DNA of 64,000 bases, taken from assembly GCF_003991565.1 (NCBI RefSeq), contig NZ_CP032819.1, positions 1,178,001 to 1,242,000 on the forward strand, in the 5' to 3' direction. The stretch comes from Butyricimonas faecalis (lineage in GTDB: Bacteria; Bacteroidota; Bacteroidia; Bacteroidales; Marinifilaceae). Shown in pieces: positions 25,559 through 35,075 of the stretch; the first letter of the stretch is position 1; the number at the start of each line of letters is the position of its first letter. The notes below the pieces were generated by a model, which saw only the letters and a program-made list of their open reading frames with translations, did no database searches and was not told where the DNA came from. The position numbers were made by a program, and so were the translations under genes.

Positions 25559-26809
25559 TTATCGTATCTTCAACGTCACAATCGTTATCACCGCCAAGGC
25601 GATTCCCACGATCCAAAAACGTGTCACAATCTTCGGTTCCGGGATCCCCTTCTTCTGGAAATGGTGATGCAACGGGGACATCAGGAATATCCGTCGCCCC
25701 TCTCCGAACTTCTTCTTGGTGTACTTAAAATAGCTGACTTGCATCATCACCGACAAATTCTCCACCAGGAAAATACCACACAGGATCGGGATCAACAACT
25801 CCTTATGAATCATAATAGCAAACACGGCAATAATTCCTCCTAACGACAAACTCCCCGTGTCACCCATAAACACTTGAGCCGGGAATGAATTGTACCATAG
25901 GAACCCGATTGTTGCCCCGATAAATGCGGCGATAAACACCACTAGCTCTCCCGAATGCGGGATATACATGATATTCAGGTAATCCGCGTACACCATATTA
26001 CCCGACACGTATGCCAAAATACCCAGCGTCGCCCCCACGATAGCCGAGGTTCCTGTTGCCAGCCCGTCCAATCCGTCTGTCAGATTCGCCCCGTTCGACA
26101 CCGCCGTGACAATTATGATCGTGATAATAATAAACACGATCCAACCGATCTCCTCTGCATAGTCCCCGAAAAGCGCCCCGAACCAAGCGTAATCAAACTC
26201 GTTATTCTTGAAAAAAGGAATCGTCGTCTTGGTCGATTTAATATCTTTCGTCAAAACCATGTGGCTATTCTCGGCCACGAATCCCTCGTCCACCGTACTG
26301 GTTACCACTCCAACCTCCGAAATGGATACTTTCTCCCGGATCAATACGTCATCGCTCACATAAAGAGTTACCCCCACGATCAGTCCCAACCCGACCTGGC
26401 CAATCACCTTGAAACGTCCTTTTAAACCCTCCTTGTGCTTTCGGAACACCTTGATATAATCATCCAAAAAACCGATCAAGCCTAACCAGATCGTCGAAAC
26501 AATCATCAACTGAATATACACGTTATCCAACCGGGCAAACAATATTACCGGTACTAAAATGGCCAGCAGGATAATCACGCCTCCCATCGTAGGTGTTCCT
26601 TTTTTCTGCATTTGTCCCTCCAATCCTAAATCTCGGATCTCCTCACCAACCTGTTGTTTCTGCAAAATACGGATAATACGCTTCCCCACCACCGTGGCGA
26701 TCAACAACGACAAAATCACGGCGCAAGCAGACCGGAACGTGATATATTGAAACATCCCCGCCCCCGGGAAATCAAACTGTTCTAAATAATCAAAGATATG
26801 ATAAAACAT
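25559..26809 (-). CDS. mraY: Phospho-N-acetylmuramoyl-pentapeptide transferase
   Basis: MraY transfers phospho-MurNAc-pentapeptide to undecaprenyl phosphate, making lipid I. The 416-residue membrane protein shows [30 protein letters not shown], the catalytic region [15 protein letters not shown], and [13 protein letters not shown] with [11 protein letters not shown] near the C-terminus. An extra segment of about 50 residues (about 160-215, with [15 protein letters not shown]) precedes the GLDGLA motif; this insertion is usual in Bacteroidota MraY. It starts 3 bp after murE. Confidence 0.95.
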   Translation of the reverse strand: MFYHIFDYLEQFDFPGAGMFQYITFRSACAVILSLLIATVVGKRIIRILQKQQVGEEIRDLGLEGQMQKKGTPTMGGVIILLAILVPVILFARLDNVYIQLMIVSTIWLGLIGFLDDYIKVFRKHKEGLKGRFKVIGQVGLGLIVGVTLYVSDDVLIREKVSISEVGVVTSTVDEGFVAENSHMVLTKDIKSTKTTIPFFKNNEFDYAWFGALFGDYAEEIGWIVFIIITIIIVTAVSNGANLTDGLDGLATGTSAIVGATLGILAYVSGNMVYADYLNIMYIPHSGELVVFIAAFIGATIGFLWYNSFPAQVFMGDTGSLSLGGIIAVFAIMIHKELLIPILCGIFLVENLSVMMQVSYFKYTKKKFGEGRRIFLMSPLHHHFQKKGIPEPKIVTRFWIVGIALAVITIVTLKIR

Positions 26810-26812
26810 GAC

Positions 26813-28261
26813 CTACAACTTAAATATTTCCTTAATAACCTCTTTATCGTCAAAATGATGTTTCACGCCCTTTATCTCTTGGTAATCCTCATGTCCCTTT
26901 CCGGCCACCAGTACAATGTCCCCCTTCTTCGCCAACATCAACGCCGCACGAATTGCCTCCTTCCGATCCGTAATTGCCAACACCCGGCTCTCTGCCTCTT
27001 CCGGAACTCCGGCACGCATATCCTCGATAATCGCGGCAGGTTCCTCGCTTCGCGGGTTGTCGGACGTTAAAATCACCCGATCGCTCAACCGACAAGCCAC
27101 CTCCGCCATCTCCGGTCGTTTCGTCCGGTCCCGATCTCCCCCTGCACCAACCACCGTGATCACGGTCCCATCCTTCTTCAGTTCCCCGATCGTTGACAAC
27201 ACATTCTCCAACGCATCCGGTGTATGCGCGTAATCCACGATAGCCATCACCCCCTCGTTAGACAAAATCGTCTCGAAACGTCCGGACACCGGCACCAGCA
27301 TACTCATCACGGGCAACAACTCCTCTTTCTCGAACCCTAATAACCGGGCACTCGCATATACAGCCAACAAATTATAAGCATTGAAATCCCCTACAAACCT
27401 AGTCCACACCTCACTGCCATCCAGCAACAACAACGTTCCATCCAAATGCCGTTCCAGCGTCTTGCAGTTAAAATCCGCCATTCGCTTGCAGGAATATGTA
27501 TATTTACGGGCCACCGTATTCTGCAACATCACCATGCCGTTCTTGTCATCCCCGTTCGTCAACGCGAAAGCCTTCTTCGGCAGACGATCAAAAAATGCCT
27601 TTTTCGCTTCGATATACGCTTTAAAAGTTTTGTGATAATCCAAATGATCATGTGTGATATTCGAGAAAATCGCCCCGTCAAAATCCAACCCGCTAATCCG
27701 CCTTTGGTCAATGGCATGCGAACTCACCTCCATAAAACAATACTCACATCCGGCATCCACCATCCGCCCCATCAGTTCGTTAATCTCCATCGCGTCCGGT
27801 GTCGTGTGAGTAGCGTGTACCCTCTCGTCACCGATATAATTACACACCGTCGACAAAAGTCCGGCTTTCTTTCCCAGCAAGCGCACCAGCTCGTACAACA
27901 ATGTCGCCGTCGTCGTCTTTCCGTTCGTCCCGGTCACCCCAACCACCTTCATCCGGCGGGAAGGATTCCCGTAAAAATTAGAAGCCATTATCCCCAATGC
28001 CTCCGAAGAATTAGCCGTCTTCACGTAAACCACCCCCTCTTTCAACTCTTCCGGCACCACTTCACAGACAACCGCCACGGCTCCCGCCGCCACCGCTTTC
28101 CCGATATACTCGTGTCCATCCGCACTAACCCCTTTCTGGGCAACAAACAAATCCCCCTTTTCGACTTTTCTCGAATCGAAGTGTATCATCTTAACCTCTA
28201 CCTCCGGTCTCCCTTGCACGATCTCATAGGTAACCCCGTCTAACAGTTCTTTCAAATTCAT
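26813..28261 (-). CDS. murE: UDP-MurNAc-tripeptide synthetase (meso-diaminopimelate type)
   Basis: MurE adds the third amino acid of the peptide stem. The 482 residues include VTGTNGKTTTATLLYEL, EVSSHAIDQRRI, SNITHDHLDYHKTF, VDYAHTPDALENVL and TSDNPRSEEP. The DNPR motif marks specificity for meso-diaminopimelate over lysine. The gene is between ftsI and mraY, with 69 bp of A/T heptamers upstream. Confidence 0.96.
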   Translation of the reverse strand: MNLKELLDGVTYEIVQGRPEVEVKMIHFDSRKVEKGDLFVAQKGVSADGHEYIGKAVAAGAVAVVCEVVPEELKEGVVYVKTANSSEALGIMASNFYGNPSRRMKVVGVTGTNGKTTTATLLYELVRLLGKKAGLLSTVCNYIGDERVHATHTTPDAMEINELMGRMVDAGCEYCFMEVSSHAIDQRRISGLDFDGAIFSNITHDHLDYHKTFKAYIEAKKAFFDRLPKKAFALTNGDDKNGMVMLQNTVARKYTYSCKRMADFNCKTLERHLDGTLLLLDGSEVWTRFVGDFNAYNLLAVYASARLLGFEKEELLPVMSMLVPVSGRFETILSNEGVMAIVDYAHTPDALENVLSTIGELKKDGTVITVVGAGGDRDRTKRPEMAEVACRLSDRVILTSDNPRSEEPAAIIEDMRAGVPEEAESRVLAITDRKEAIRAALMLAKKGDIVLVAGKGHEDYQEIKGVKHHFDDKEVIKEIFKL

Positions 28262-28264
28262 CTC

Positions 28265-28330
28265 GACTTATTCATTTTAAATTTTAGATTTTAAATTCTA
28301 AACTCTAAATTTTAAATTCTAAATTCTTTA
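28265..28330. repeat. A/T-rich heptameric spacer between ftsI and murE
   Basis: Words such as AAATTTT, AGATTTT, AAATTCT, AAACTCT, AAATTTT, AAATTCT and AAATTCT follow with a 7-bp step over almost the whole spacer. Confidence 0.75.
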
Positions 28331-30448
28331 TTATCTCAATTCTATATGTACATAACTTCCCCTTTTTACCTTCCCGCCCGGAGTCAACGATTGCTGGCTC
28401 ACGGTACCAACGCCACTCACTCCAACCTTCAATCCACTATTCTCCAACAGATATAAAGCATCCCTCAGCCCCATTCCCTTCACGTTCGGCACCAACGTCA
28501 TATCCACATTCCGGGCTTTTAGAACGAACTCCGTTCCTTCCTTATCCCGCGAAGTCATCACCCAATCGGCACGCCCCACCTTGTCCTCTGTCACGTTAAT
28601 CCCCAACTCGTCATATATCTCCAAAAAATCACTCTTTAATCCATTCTGACTGATCGGCAACGTCTCATCCTTCTCCTCCTCGCCCTCGTTATAATCTCCC
28701 ATCAACGATGCCATCGTGTAAACCTTATCGGCAATTTCCTTGAACACGCTACCCGAAACTACATTCCCGTAGTACCCCACCGACTGCGACGGGTTATCCA
28801 CCACCACGATACACGAGTACACCGGCTTATCCGCCGGAAAATACCCCACGAAACTAGCCCGATACTTCGGTTCCGAATTATACCCTTTCGACCCGGCAGC
28901 CACCTTCGCTGTTCCTGTTTTCCCCGCAATCTTGCAGGCTGCATTCTTCAAATTCTTCGCAGAGCCATTCTCGACAACCCCTTCCATCATCTGTTTCATA
29001 TAAGCAACCGTCTGCCGGCTACAAATATGACTGCTCACCACCTCCGGCTCGAACCGTTCCACCACCCGACTTCCGTTACGAATCTCCTTCACGATACGCG
29101 GTTTCATTCTCTTCCCGTCATTCGCCAGGGCGTTATAAAAAGCCAACACCTGCAAGGGCGTGATCTTTAATTCATATCCAAAACTCATCCAACGCAGTGT
29201 GGTACCACTCCACGTCTTATCCCCCGGATATTTGATATAAGGCTCCGCCTCTCCGACCAGCTCGATACCCACCTTTTTGTTCAAGCCCATCGCGTACCAC
29301 CGGTTCACGAACTTCTCCGGTTGTTGCCTGTAATGCTCGTATACCAATTCTGTAATACCGTTCAATGAACGCTCAAAAATCCCCTGCACGGTTACCTTAC
29401 CAATCGGACGCCTAGACTCTCGCAACGTCACTCCGTTATGCGTGTAAACACCATCTCCCAAGTCAATGGTGTCCCCCGGGTGAACATACCCGTCTTCCAA
29501 CAAAGCCACCATCGTCGCCGCCTTGATCACCGACCCCGGTTCCGCGGCATCCCCGATGGCGTTATTCAACACCTCCCGATACCCCGTTGCCGTCTTCGAC
29601 ACGTTCGCAATGGCCTTTATGTCACCCGTCTTCACGTCCATCAAAATAGCCGTACCTGCACTAGCCTTATAATGCTCCAACTGCCGGGTCAAAGCCCCCT
29701 GCACAATATCTTGACACTCCACGTTAATCGTCGTTACCACGTCATTTCCGTCCACGGGATCATCCACCGTCACCGACACCCACCGTCCCGACATCATCTG
29801 CCGGATACTCCGTCCCGGTTCTCCCCGCAACTGATTCTCGAAAGCCCCCTCAATCCCCACGCGGCCCTCAAAACTACCGTCCTTCGCCTCGTTCAGATAC
29901 CCGATCGTCCGGTAGGCCAGATCCCGGTGCGGTTGCAAACGCACATTCTCCCGTTCCAAAATCAAACCACTCCGTGTACCCCTCTCCCGAAAAATAGGAA
30001 ATTTCTTAACCTCCAACAAGTCGGTGTAAGAAACTTTCTTCTTGTTCACAAGCAAATAACGATTCGGCTTCGCCCCGTACTTCCCTTGCCACAACTTCTT
30101 CCGGTACTCCGCCGTCGGGGCATCTTTAAAGAAACGGGACAACATCATCGACAAACTATCCACCTTCTTCCGGAACAACGTGTCCGGAATCGCCTTACAA
30201 TCCAGCCTCAACGAATAATAAGGAACCGAACTCGCCAAAATACGCCCATCATCCGCGTATATATTTCCCCGGTTCGGTGCAACTTCAAAATCCTTAAATG
30301 ACACCGAACGCCCCATCTTCCTCCACTTATCTCCTTCCCATATTTGCACGTGCAGAGCCTTTATTACGATCAGGGCAGCAATCACCATCACGATCAGGTA
30401 CACAAGCCCCAACCGTCCGGCCAATTCATGTTTTATAGATGCTGCCAT
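28331..30448 (-). CDS. ftsI: Septal peptidoglycan transpeptidase FtsI (PBP3) with PASTA domain
   Basis: FtsI cross-links septal peptidoglycan with FtsW. The 705-residue protein has a membrane helix (residues 15-35), the PBP dimerisation domain with APNRGNIYADDGRILA, and a transpeptidase domain with SVIK in EPGSVIKAATM, SLN in RSLNGITELV, and KTG in AGKTGTAKV. A single PASTA domain ends the protein (about 640-705, VPNVKGMGLRDALYLLENSGL). PASTA at the end of FtsI is common in Bacteroidota. ftsL lies upstream. Confidence 0.95.
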   Translation of the reverse strand: MAASIKHELAGRLGLVYLIVMVIAALIVIKALHVQIWEGDKWRKMGRSVSFKDFEVAPNRGNIYADDGRILASSVPYYSLRLDCKAIPDTLFRKKVDSLSMMLSRFFKDAPTAEYRKKLWQGKYGAKPNRYLLVNKKKVSYTDLLEVKKFPIFRERGTRSGLILERENVRLQPHRDLAYRTIGYLNEAKDGSFEGRVGIEGAFENQLRGEPGRSIRQMMSGRWVSVTVDDPVDGNDVVTTINVECQDIVQGALTRQLEHYKASAGTAILMDVKTGDIKAIANVSKTATGYREVLNNAIGDAAEPGSVIKAATMVALLEDGYVHPGDTIDLGDGVYTHNGVTLRESRRPIGKVTVQGIFERSLNGITELVYEHYRQQPEKFVNRWYAMGLNKKVGIELVGEAEPYIKYPGDKTWSGTTLRWMSFGYELKITPLQVLAFYNALANDGKRMKPRIVKEIRNGSRVVERFEPEVVSSHICSRQTVAYMKQMMEGVVENGSAKNLKNAACKIAGKTGTAKVAAGSKGYNSEPKYRASFVGYFPADKPVYSCIVVVDNPSQSVGYYGNVVSGSVFKEIADKVYTMASLMGDYNEGEEEKDETLPISQNGLKSDFLEIYDELGINVTEDKVGRADWVMTSRDKEGTEFVLKARNVDMTLVPNVKGMGLRDALYLLENSGLKVGVSGVGTVSQQSLTPGGKVKRGSYVHIELR

Positions 30449-30565
30449 ATTTAAGTTAAAAATTAAAAGTTAAAAACTAAAAGCTCGTTCTCCATCGTAA
30501 AATCATTTAGCCTTTAACCTGTTACTTATATAGTATTCACTGTTTTCACCTTTTATCGCCCCACA

Positions 30566-30943
30566 TCACCTCTTGATTTTGGTCGGCGGTTCCTTACTCT
30601 GCACCAAATCCAACCCGGCCTCCTGAATCCGCCTCTCCACCTCCGAGGGAACGCTGATTCGCATCAACTCCGAGGCTGTCGTAATCGATTCAAAGCGCAA
30701 CTCACTCAACTCCTTCTCCATCCTCACCTTTTTCATATACAATTTCTCTGTCGCGTACCCGTTAGCGATATAAACGATTCCCAAAAAAGTCAGGAAAAGA
30801 ATAAACCCGATGTTCTTACGCAACACCGTGTCTGCCAACAAACGTCCGTCCAGCAACTCCTTCATCGAATCCCCGAGCACCTCCTTCTGTTCCTGCAACG
30901 GTGGCACGAAATCCTTTACCTTTTTCTTCTTAAACCAGACCAT
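30566..30943 (-). CDS. ftsL: FtsL-like division protein
   Basis: The 125-residue protein has a charged N-terminal region, one membrane helix (about residues 46-63, GFILFLTFLGIVYIANG) and a periplasmic helix likely to form a coiled coil (KLYMKKVRMEKELSELRFESITTASELM). The layout and its place between rsmH and ftsI are those of the Bacteroidota FtsL family. It would hold FtsQ, FtsB-like protein, FtsW and FtsI together. Sequence similarity to proteobacterial FtsL is weak; the call leans on topology and position. Confidence 0.85.
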   Translation of the reverse strand: MVWFKKKKVKDFVPPLQEQKEVLGDSMKELLDGRLLADTVLRKNIGFILFLTFLGIVYIANGYATEKLYMKKVRMEKELSELRFESITTASELMRISVPSEVERRIQEAGLDLVQSKEPPTKIKR

Positions 30944-30958
30944 TTAATTCATTAAAAT

Positions 30959-31855
30959 TTATTCTCGTTTTTCCGCAATCCGCAATTTCGCACTTCTCGC
31001 TCTCGGATTTTTCTCAATCTCCTCTTCCGATGGCACGATCACCTTCCGGTTCACCAACTCGAAATTCCGTTTCACATGCCCATAAAAATCCTTTTCAACC
31101 TTTCCCTCGAAATTACCGCTCTTCAAAAAATTCTTCACGATCCGATCTTCCAACGAGTGGTAAGTAATCACCACCAGCCGTCCCCCGGGACGTAACGCCC
31201 GTTCCGCCTCCTTCAACATATCCTCCAGCGCCTCCAACTCCCCGTTCACCTCTATACGCAAAGCCTGATACACCTGTGCCAAATACTTCTTCTCCTTCTG
31301 TTTCGGCACACAAGGAGCGATTACCTGTAAAAACTCCTCCGAGCGAGTAATCATTTTCTCCGCCCGGGCCTTTACAATCAGGTCTACCAACCGCTTCGCG
31401 TTATCCACCTCCCCGTAATTCCGGAAAATACGCGTCAAATCCTCCTCGCTATATGTATTCAGAATATCTGTAGCCTTCAAGCGACTCCGCTGATTCATCC
31501 GCATATCCAACTCCGCATCAAATCGGAAAGAAAACCCACGGCCTGCCTCGTCAAATTCATGCGACGACACGCCCAAATCGGCCAAAATCCCGTCTGCCTC
31601 GTCGTACCCGCAATACCGCAAGAAATTGCGCAGATACCTGAAGTTATGATTCACAAAAATAAACCTATCGTCATCCGGCACGTTCGCCAGCGCGTCAGCA
31701 TCCTGATCGAAACCGATCAAACAACCATCTTTCAATCGCTTTAAAATTTCCCTCGAATGACCACCGCCACCGAAAGTCAAATCAAGATACACCCCATCCG
31801 GGTCAATATTCAAACCTGAAACGGACTCTTCCAACAATACTGGCACGTGATACAT
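30959..31855 (-). CDS. rsmH: 16S rRNA (cytosine1402-N4)-methyltransferase
   Basis: RsmH (MraW) methylates C1402 in the 30S decoding site using S-adenosylmethionine. The 298 residues begin MYHVPVLLEESVSGLN, then LDLTFGGGGHSREIL (SAM loop), GILADLGVSSHEFD, RGFSFRFDAELDMRMNQ and a C-terminal PGGRLVVITYHSLEDRIVK. All are family markers. It is the second gene of the dcw cluster, 69 bp after mraZ. Confidence 0.96.
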   Translation of the reverse strand: MYHVPVLLEESVSGLNIDPDGVYLDLTFGGGGHSREILKRLKDGCLIGFDQDADALANVPDDDRFIFVNHNFRYLRNFLRYCGYDEADGILADLGVSSHEFDEAGRGFSFRFDAELDMRMNQRSRLKATDILNTYSEEDLTRIFRNYGEVDNAKRLVDLIVKARAEKMITRSEEFLQVIAPCVPKQKEKKYLAQVYQALRIEVNGELEALEDMLKEAERALRPGGRLVVITYHSLEDRIVKNFLKSGNFEGKVEKDFYGHVKRNFELVNRKVIVPSEEEIEKNPRARSAKLRIAEKRE

Positions 31856-31924
31856 GGCGTTACAAATTTAAAGTTAAAACAAAATCTATAAATATCTCGT
31901 CACTAATCAATTAACCCTCCAATT

Positions 31925-32371
31925 CTACAAACCTATTTGCGATGTCAAAAGTACAAATTCATCCGTATCCATCGCACTCTCTTCGTACTTTATTTTCCCC
32001 CAAATCTCGATTTTTGAATCCTGCCCTACCATCACGATCTCATCCTTCTCCATACCGATGCCATCCAGCATCTTGCGTGGAATCAATATACGTCCGTTAC
32101 CATCCAACTCCACCTCTTGCGCTCCCCGGAAAAACTCTCGGAAAAAACGCACTTGTTCCCGATTAAACTGGCTCAACTTCTCTCTCAACCCCGCTATCAA
32201 CTTCAACCACTCGTCTTTCGGGTAAACGTCAATACATTCATCAAAAATATTCCGCCGCATCACAAACGACACCTCACCCGCCGCCTGCATTTCCTTACGA
32301 AAAACAGCCGGAACAACTACTCGTCCTTTGCTATCTGGCTTGCATGTGTAATCTCCGATAAACGACAACAT
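31925..32371 (-). CDS. mraZ: Transcriptional regulator MraZ
   Basis: MraZ represses or tunes its own dcw operon and forms rings with two AbrB-like beta-barrel halves per chain. The 148 residues show both halves: FIGDYTCKPDSKGRVVVPAVFRKE (about 3-25) and the second one around EVELDGNGRILIPRKML (about 88-104). It is the first gene of the cluster and lies downstream of an evident MraZ operator. Confidence 0.94.
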   Translation of the reverse strand: MLSFIGDYTCKPDSKGRVVVPAVFRKEMQAAGEVSFVMRRNIFDECIDVYPKDEWLKLIAGLREKLSQFNREQVRFFREFFRGAQEVELDGNGRILIPRKMLDGIGMEKDEIVMVGQDSKIEIWGKIKYEESAMDTDEFVLLTSQIGL

Positions 32372-32401
32372 ATTGCTCTCCTAATTTGTGATGTAAAGTT
32401 A

Positions 32402-32409
32402 CAAAATTA
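32402..32409 (-). promoter_or_regulatory. -7 box of the mraZ promoter
   Basis: The minus strand reads TAATTTTG, a perfect TAnnTTTG match, 31 bp upstream of the mraZ ATG and only 2 bp from the nearest MraZ repeat. It is the likely main start of the dcw transcript. Confidence 0.7.
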
Positions 32410-32411
32410 TT

Positions 32412-32437
32412 TCCCACTTCAAACCACTTTACCCCAC
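32412..32437 (-). promoter_or_regulatory. MraZ operator (three GTGG repeats, 10-bp period)
   Basis: On the minus strand GTGGGG (32432-32437), GTGGTT (32422-32427) and GTGGGA (32412-32417) lie exactly 10 bp apart, each preceded by AA. MraZ is known to bind repeated GTGG/TGGG boxes with 10-bp spacing upstream of its own gene. The repeats cover the -33 region of the adjoining promoter, so binding should block initiation. Confidence 0.8.
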
Positions 32438-32685
32438 TTTTTCATCACAACACCAACAACACACTAAAGATCAATTACATATATTTTACATACTTTGCAT
32501 TCGGAAAACCACCATACATGATCAAATGAAGAAAAGATCAACTCCTCAGACAAACATCCAATAATCACACGACAACAACCCATCAAAGACACTCGTGAAC
32601 GTCTTTGATACGGCAATGATTCGTCTTTAATCCCTAAGAACATCGAATAGACAACGGGAATACACCGCGTGTTATTCTGAAAAGT
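32438..32685. other. Noncoding spacer between mraZ and pabC
   Basis: There is no credible gene here. ATCAAAGAC (32582-32590) and GTCTTTGAT (32601-32609) form a 9-bp stem with a 10-nt loop but no T run; it could end pabC transcripts. A plus-strand TACTTTGC at 32491-32498 resembles a promoter but leads only to a 12-codon frame. Confidence 0.4.
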
Positions 32686-33285
32686 TTACTTCATGATATT
32701 TACCACAGGCACACGAATTGCATCTTCCAATCCAATCATGGCATTCACGAGCAACACCCGCTGAAAATGCCCAATATCCTCCACCCGAATCGGACGCGCT
32801 TGAATTCTCCCCACATCTAATAAACTCTGCCGCCGAGTCCCTTCAAGCAAACAAGTATCCGGCGTGTAAAGTCCCCCTCCCGCATCTTCGAACACCACAT
32901 TCGTAAAAGAAGTATCCGTTATCCATCCATCCCGCACGATTAGCACATCATCACACGCCCCGCGTTGTTCCAACAAACGAGCAAGTACAGAACGATTTGT
33001 CGACTTGTACCGGTAATCCACCCCATCCCCGTTCACCAGCCGTAAACTCCCGATCCGTCTCATCACGTAAGGCTGAAAACACACCTCTCGCACCTCCGAA
33101 TCATACACCACCCGACACTTCACTACCCCGGAACACATCTCGGTCGGGACAACCATCCCCCCCACCTCCCACGCGAGAGATTTTCCAAAAAAAGCCTTGG
33201 CCGTAGCCTTTGCTCTTCGTTCGTGGGCATCCAAATTACAAAACTGCCCGTTCAACACCTTGATCGTTTCTATGAAACTCTCCAT
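32686..33285 (-). CDS. pabC: Aminotransferase class IV, probable 4-amino-4-deoxychorismate lyase
   Basis: PabC removes pyruvate from aminodeoxychorismate to give p-aminobenzoate for folate. From the ATG at 33283-33285 the protein has 199 residues: MESFIETIKVLNGQFCNLDAHERRA with the usual R, YKSTNRSVLA (the lysine expected to hold PLP), DVLIVRDGWITDTSFTNVVF and YTPDTCLLEGTRRQSLLD. The open frame reaches back to 33423 inside pabB, but the added residues are not conserved. It follows pabB by 16 bp. The family includes branched-chain and D-amino acid transaminases; the pabB neighbour decides the role. Confidence 0.85.
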   Translation of the reverse strand: MESFIETIKVLNGQFCNLDAHERRAKATAKAFFGKSLAWEVGGMVVPTEMCSGVVKCRVVYDSEVREVCFQPYVMRRIGSLRLVNGDGVDYRYKSTNRSVLARLLEQRGACDDVLIVRDGWITDTSFTNVVFEDAGGGLYTPDTCLLEGTRRQSLLDVGRIQARPIRVEDIGHFQRVLLVNAMIGLEDAIRVPVVNIMK

Positions 33286-33301
33286 AACAATTCTCTTGAA
33301 A

Positions 33302-34303
33302 TTACTTACTATCCCCGTTTCCAAACGGCAGATATACCTTGGCCAATACCTCCTCGTACTCCGCCCGACAATCACTGTTAATCGTGATCCCCCCGCCGCT
33401 ACGAAAATAGTAGTGCCCATCACGCTCCTCTATATAGCGAATCATCACCGCCGAATCCAACTTCTTCCCGTCAAAATACCCGAAAACTCCCGTGTAAAAG
33501 CCTCTCCGTTCACCTTCCGCCCGAGCAATAATATGTAATGTCGATGGTTTCGGTGCCCCGGAAATAGACCCGGCAGGCAACATCCCGAAGACCACGTCCC
33601 CCAAGCGAGAATAATAATCCCCCGTCAACCTCCCCGTCACCTCTGAACTCACCTGAAGAATCTCCCCCCGGCTTACCTGCAAACGATCAATATACCGGAA
33701 ACGCCGCACGCCCACGTGTTCCGCTACCCGGTTAAGATCGTTCCGTATCAAATCCACGATTGTGTTGTGCTCCGAACGCTCCTTATAATCCTCCAAAATC
33801 ACCCGCTCCGCGTCGGGCACGGAGGCATCAATTGTTCCTTTCATCGGGTAAGAGGAGATCATTCCTTCGTCCACCCGCACGAAAATTTCCGGTGAAAAAC
33901 AGACAAACCGACCCGGAACCAGCAAACGATAGGGAGATCGGGCTCGGTGGAAAATCTCTTCCAACGTCCAATCGGTATCCAACCTCGTTGCCACCGTCAA
34001 ATTCAACAGAAAAGAATCACCGCGAGCCAGTCCTTCCCGTACCACGGCAAACTTCTCCCGGTAGACTTCATACGCCACCGGATTCAGAGAAAACATCTTT
34101 TCCGACACCTTTCCCGACGTTCCTTCTTCCGCGGGAGAATTGGTGACACCCCCGGCTTCAAAAAGAATTTCTTGTTGTCCCAACGGATCGGACACGAAAA
34201 AGCCCTCCGATAACTCGAAATCAACTCCAAACAAAAATGGTTGCCGCCGGCTTCCCGCCTCGTTCATGCAAGCCCGGACCTCGTTAGCTGTAATCATATT
34301 CAT
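33302..34303 (-). CDS. pabB: Aminodeoxychorismate synthase component I
   Basis: PabB uses ammonia from PabA to aminate chorismate. The 333 residues are the short, catalytic-domain form, with YPMKGTIDASVPDAERVIL, ERSEHNTIVDLIRNDLNRVA, LQVSSEVTGRL, GSISGAPKPSTLHII and FYTGVFGYFDGKKLDSAVMIR. The start overlaps the plsC-like gene by 4 bp, so the two are translationally coupled even though their products are unrelated. The glutaminase partner pabA is 2 kb upstream on the other strand. Confidence 0.93.
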   Translation of the reverse strand: MNMITANEVRACMNEAGSRRQPFLFGVDFELSEGFFVSDPLGQQEILFEAGGVTNSPAEEGTSGKVSEKMFSLNPVAYEVYREKFAVVREGLARGDSFLLNLTVATRLDTDWTLEEIFHRARSPYRLLVPGRFVCFSPEIFVRVDEGMISSYPMKGTIDASVPDAERVILEDYKERSEHNTIVDLIRNDLNRVAEHVGVRRFRYIDRLQVSRGEILQVSSEVTGRLTGDYYSRLGDVVFGMLPAGSISGAPKPSTLHIIARAEGERRGFYTGVFGYFDGKKLDSAVMIRYIEERDGHYYFRSGGGITINSDCRAEYEEVLAKVYLPFGNGDSK

Positions 34304-35073
34304 ACTCCCAAAGACGGTCCGTGACCCCGTCCCCTCACGTAAAAGAAATGTTTCAAAAATAAAGGTTGCTCCTCGCCCGGAGCATTATAAAAACTCTCCA
34401 AAAAACGATTAAACGGCTGCCGCCCCTCCGCAGCATAACGCACGGCATCGTCAGTAATATCCTCAAAAGTAATCAGCACATCACGCCGAGGCACGAAAAA
34501 CAACAAATTCGCCAGCACGTAAAAAATCCCCTTCAAATAAGTCCATGCAAAATTCGGAGAACTCCCCGTCTTAGCCCTTGACCACATACTCCCCCACAAT
34601 CCCCGGATGCGTACCCCCACGACACGAGCACCCTCCGGCAGTTGATGACACACCTGCCAAGCCCCCTGCTTGTTCCCCACACGCTCCAACCCGCTATTCG
34701 TCAACTGTCCGGCCGGGTAAAGCAACACGTTATGCCCCGCCGCCAAAGCGTCAATGACCACCCGATTCAACCCGGCCACAATTTCCACTCCCCGACGACT
34801 CTTTTCCAAATCCGGCACACGCACCGCATGCATCAAGTGTAGCACCTGCGCAACTACCGGAATTTTAAAATACCCCTCCGTCACCAACGGAGACACATCC
34901 ACGTAACGTAATAACTGAGAACAAACAATCTGAGGATCGACAGATGCCTGATGATTCGGCAAAAACAACGTTGCCCGTTTCTCGGTCAACAATTCCACCC
35001 CCTCAAGGCGCACCCGGTAGCGAGCACTCAATACTCCCCGGTAAAAGGCCGCCAATACCTGTTTATAACCCAT
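34300..35073 (-). CDS. plsC: PlsC-like lysophospholipid acyltransferase
   Basis: The 257-residue protein carries the catalytic NHxxxxD motif in LFLPNHQASVDPQIV (about residues 35-45). The usual third motif (FPEGTRS) is replaced by YPAGQLTNSG, so the substrate-binding loop is unusual. The family acylates lysophospholipids or lysophosphatidate at the inner membrane. It is 2 bp from an LplT-like transporter, the pairing known from lysophospholipid uptake and repair (LplT with Aas), which favours lysophospholipid reacylation over de novo synthesis. That role is inferred from context. Confidence 0.82.
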   Translation of the reverse strand: MGYKQVLAAFYRGVLSARYRVRLEGVELLTEKRATLFLPNHQASVDPQIVCSQLLRYVDVSPLVTEGYFKIPVVAQVLHLMHAVRVPDLEKSRRGVEIVAGLNRVVIDALAAGHNVLLYPAGQLTNSGLERVGNKQGAWQVCHQLPEGARVVGVRIRGLWGSMWSRAKTGSSPNFAWTYLKGIFYVLANLLFFVPRRDVLITFEDITDDAVRYAAEGRQPFNRFLESFYNAPGEEQPLFLKHFFYVRGRGHGPSLGV

Positions 35074-35075
35074 AT

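Noticed and set aside
32491..32565. A promoter and 12-codon gene in the mraZ-pabC spacer
   Set aside because: TACTTTGC resembles a -7 box, but the short frame has no support and there is no terminator for a small RNA.
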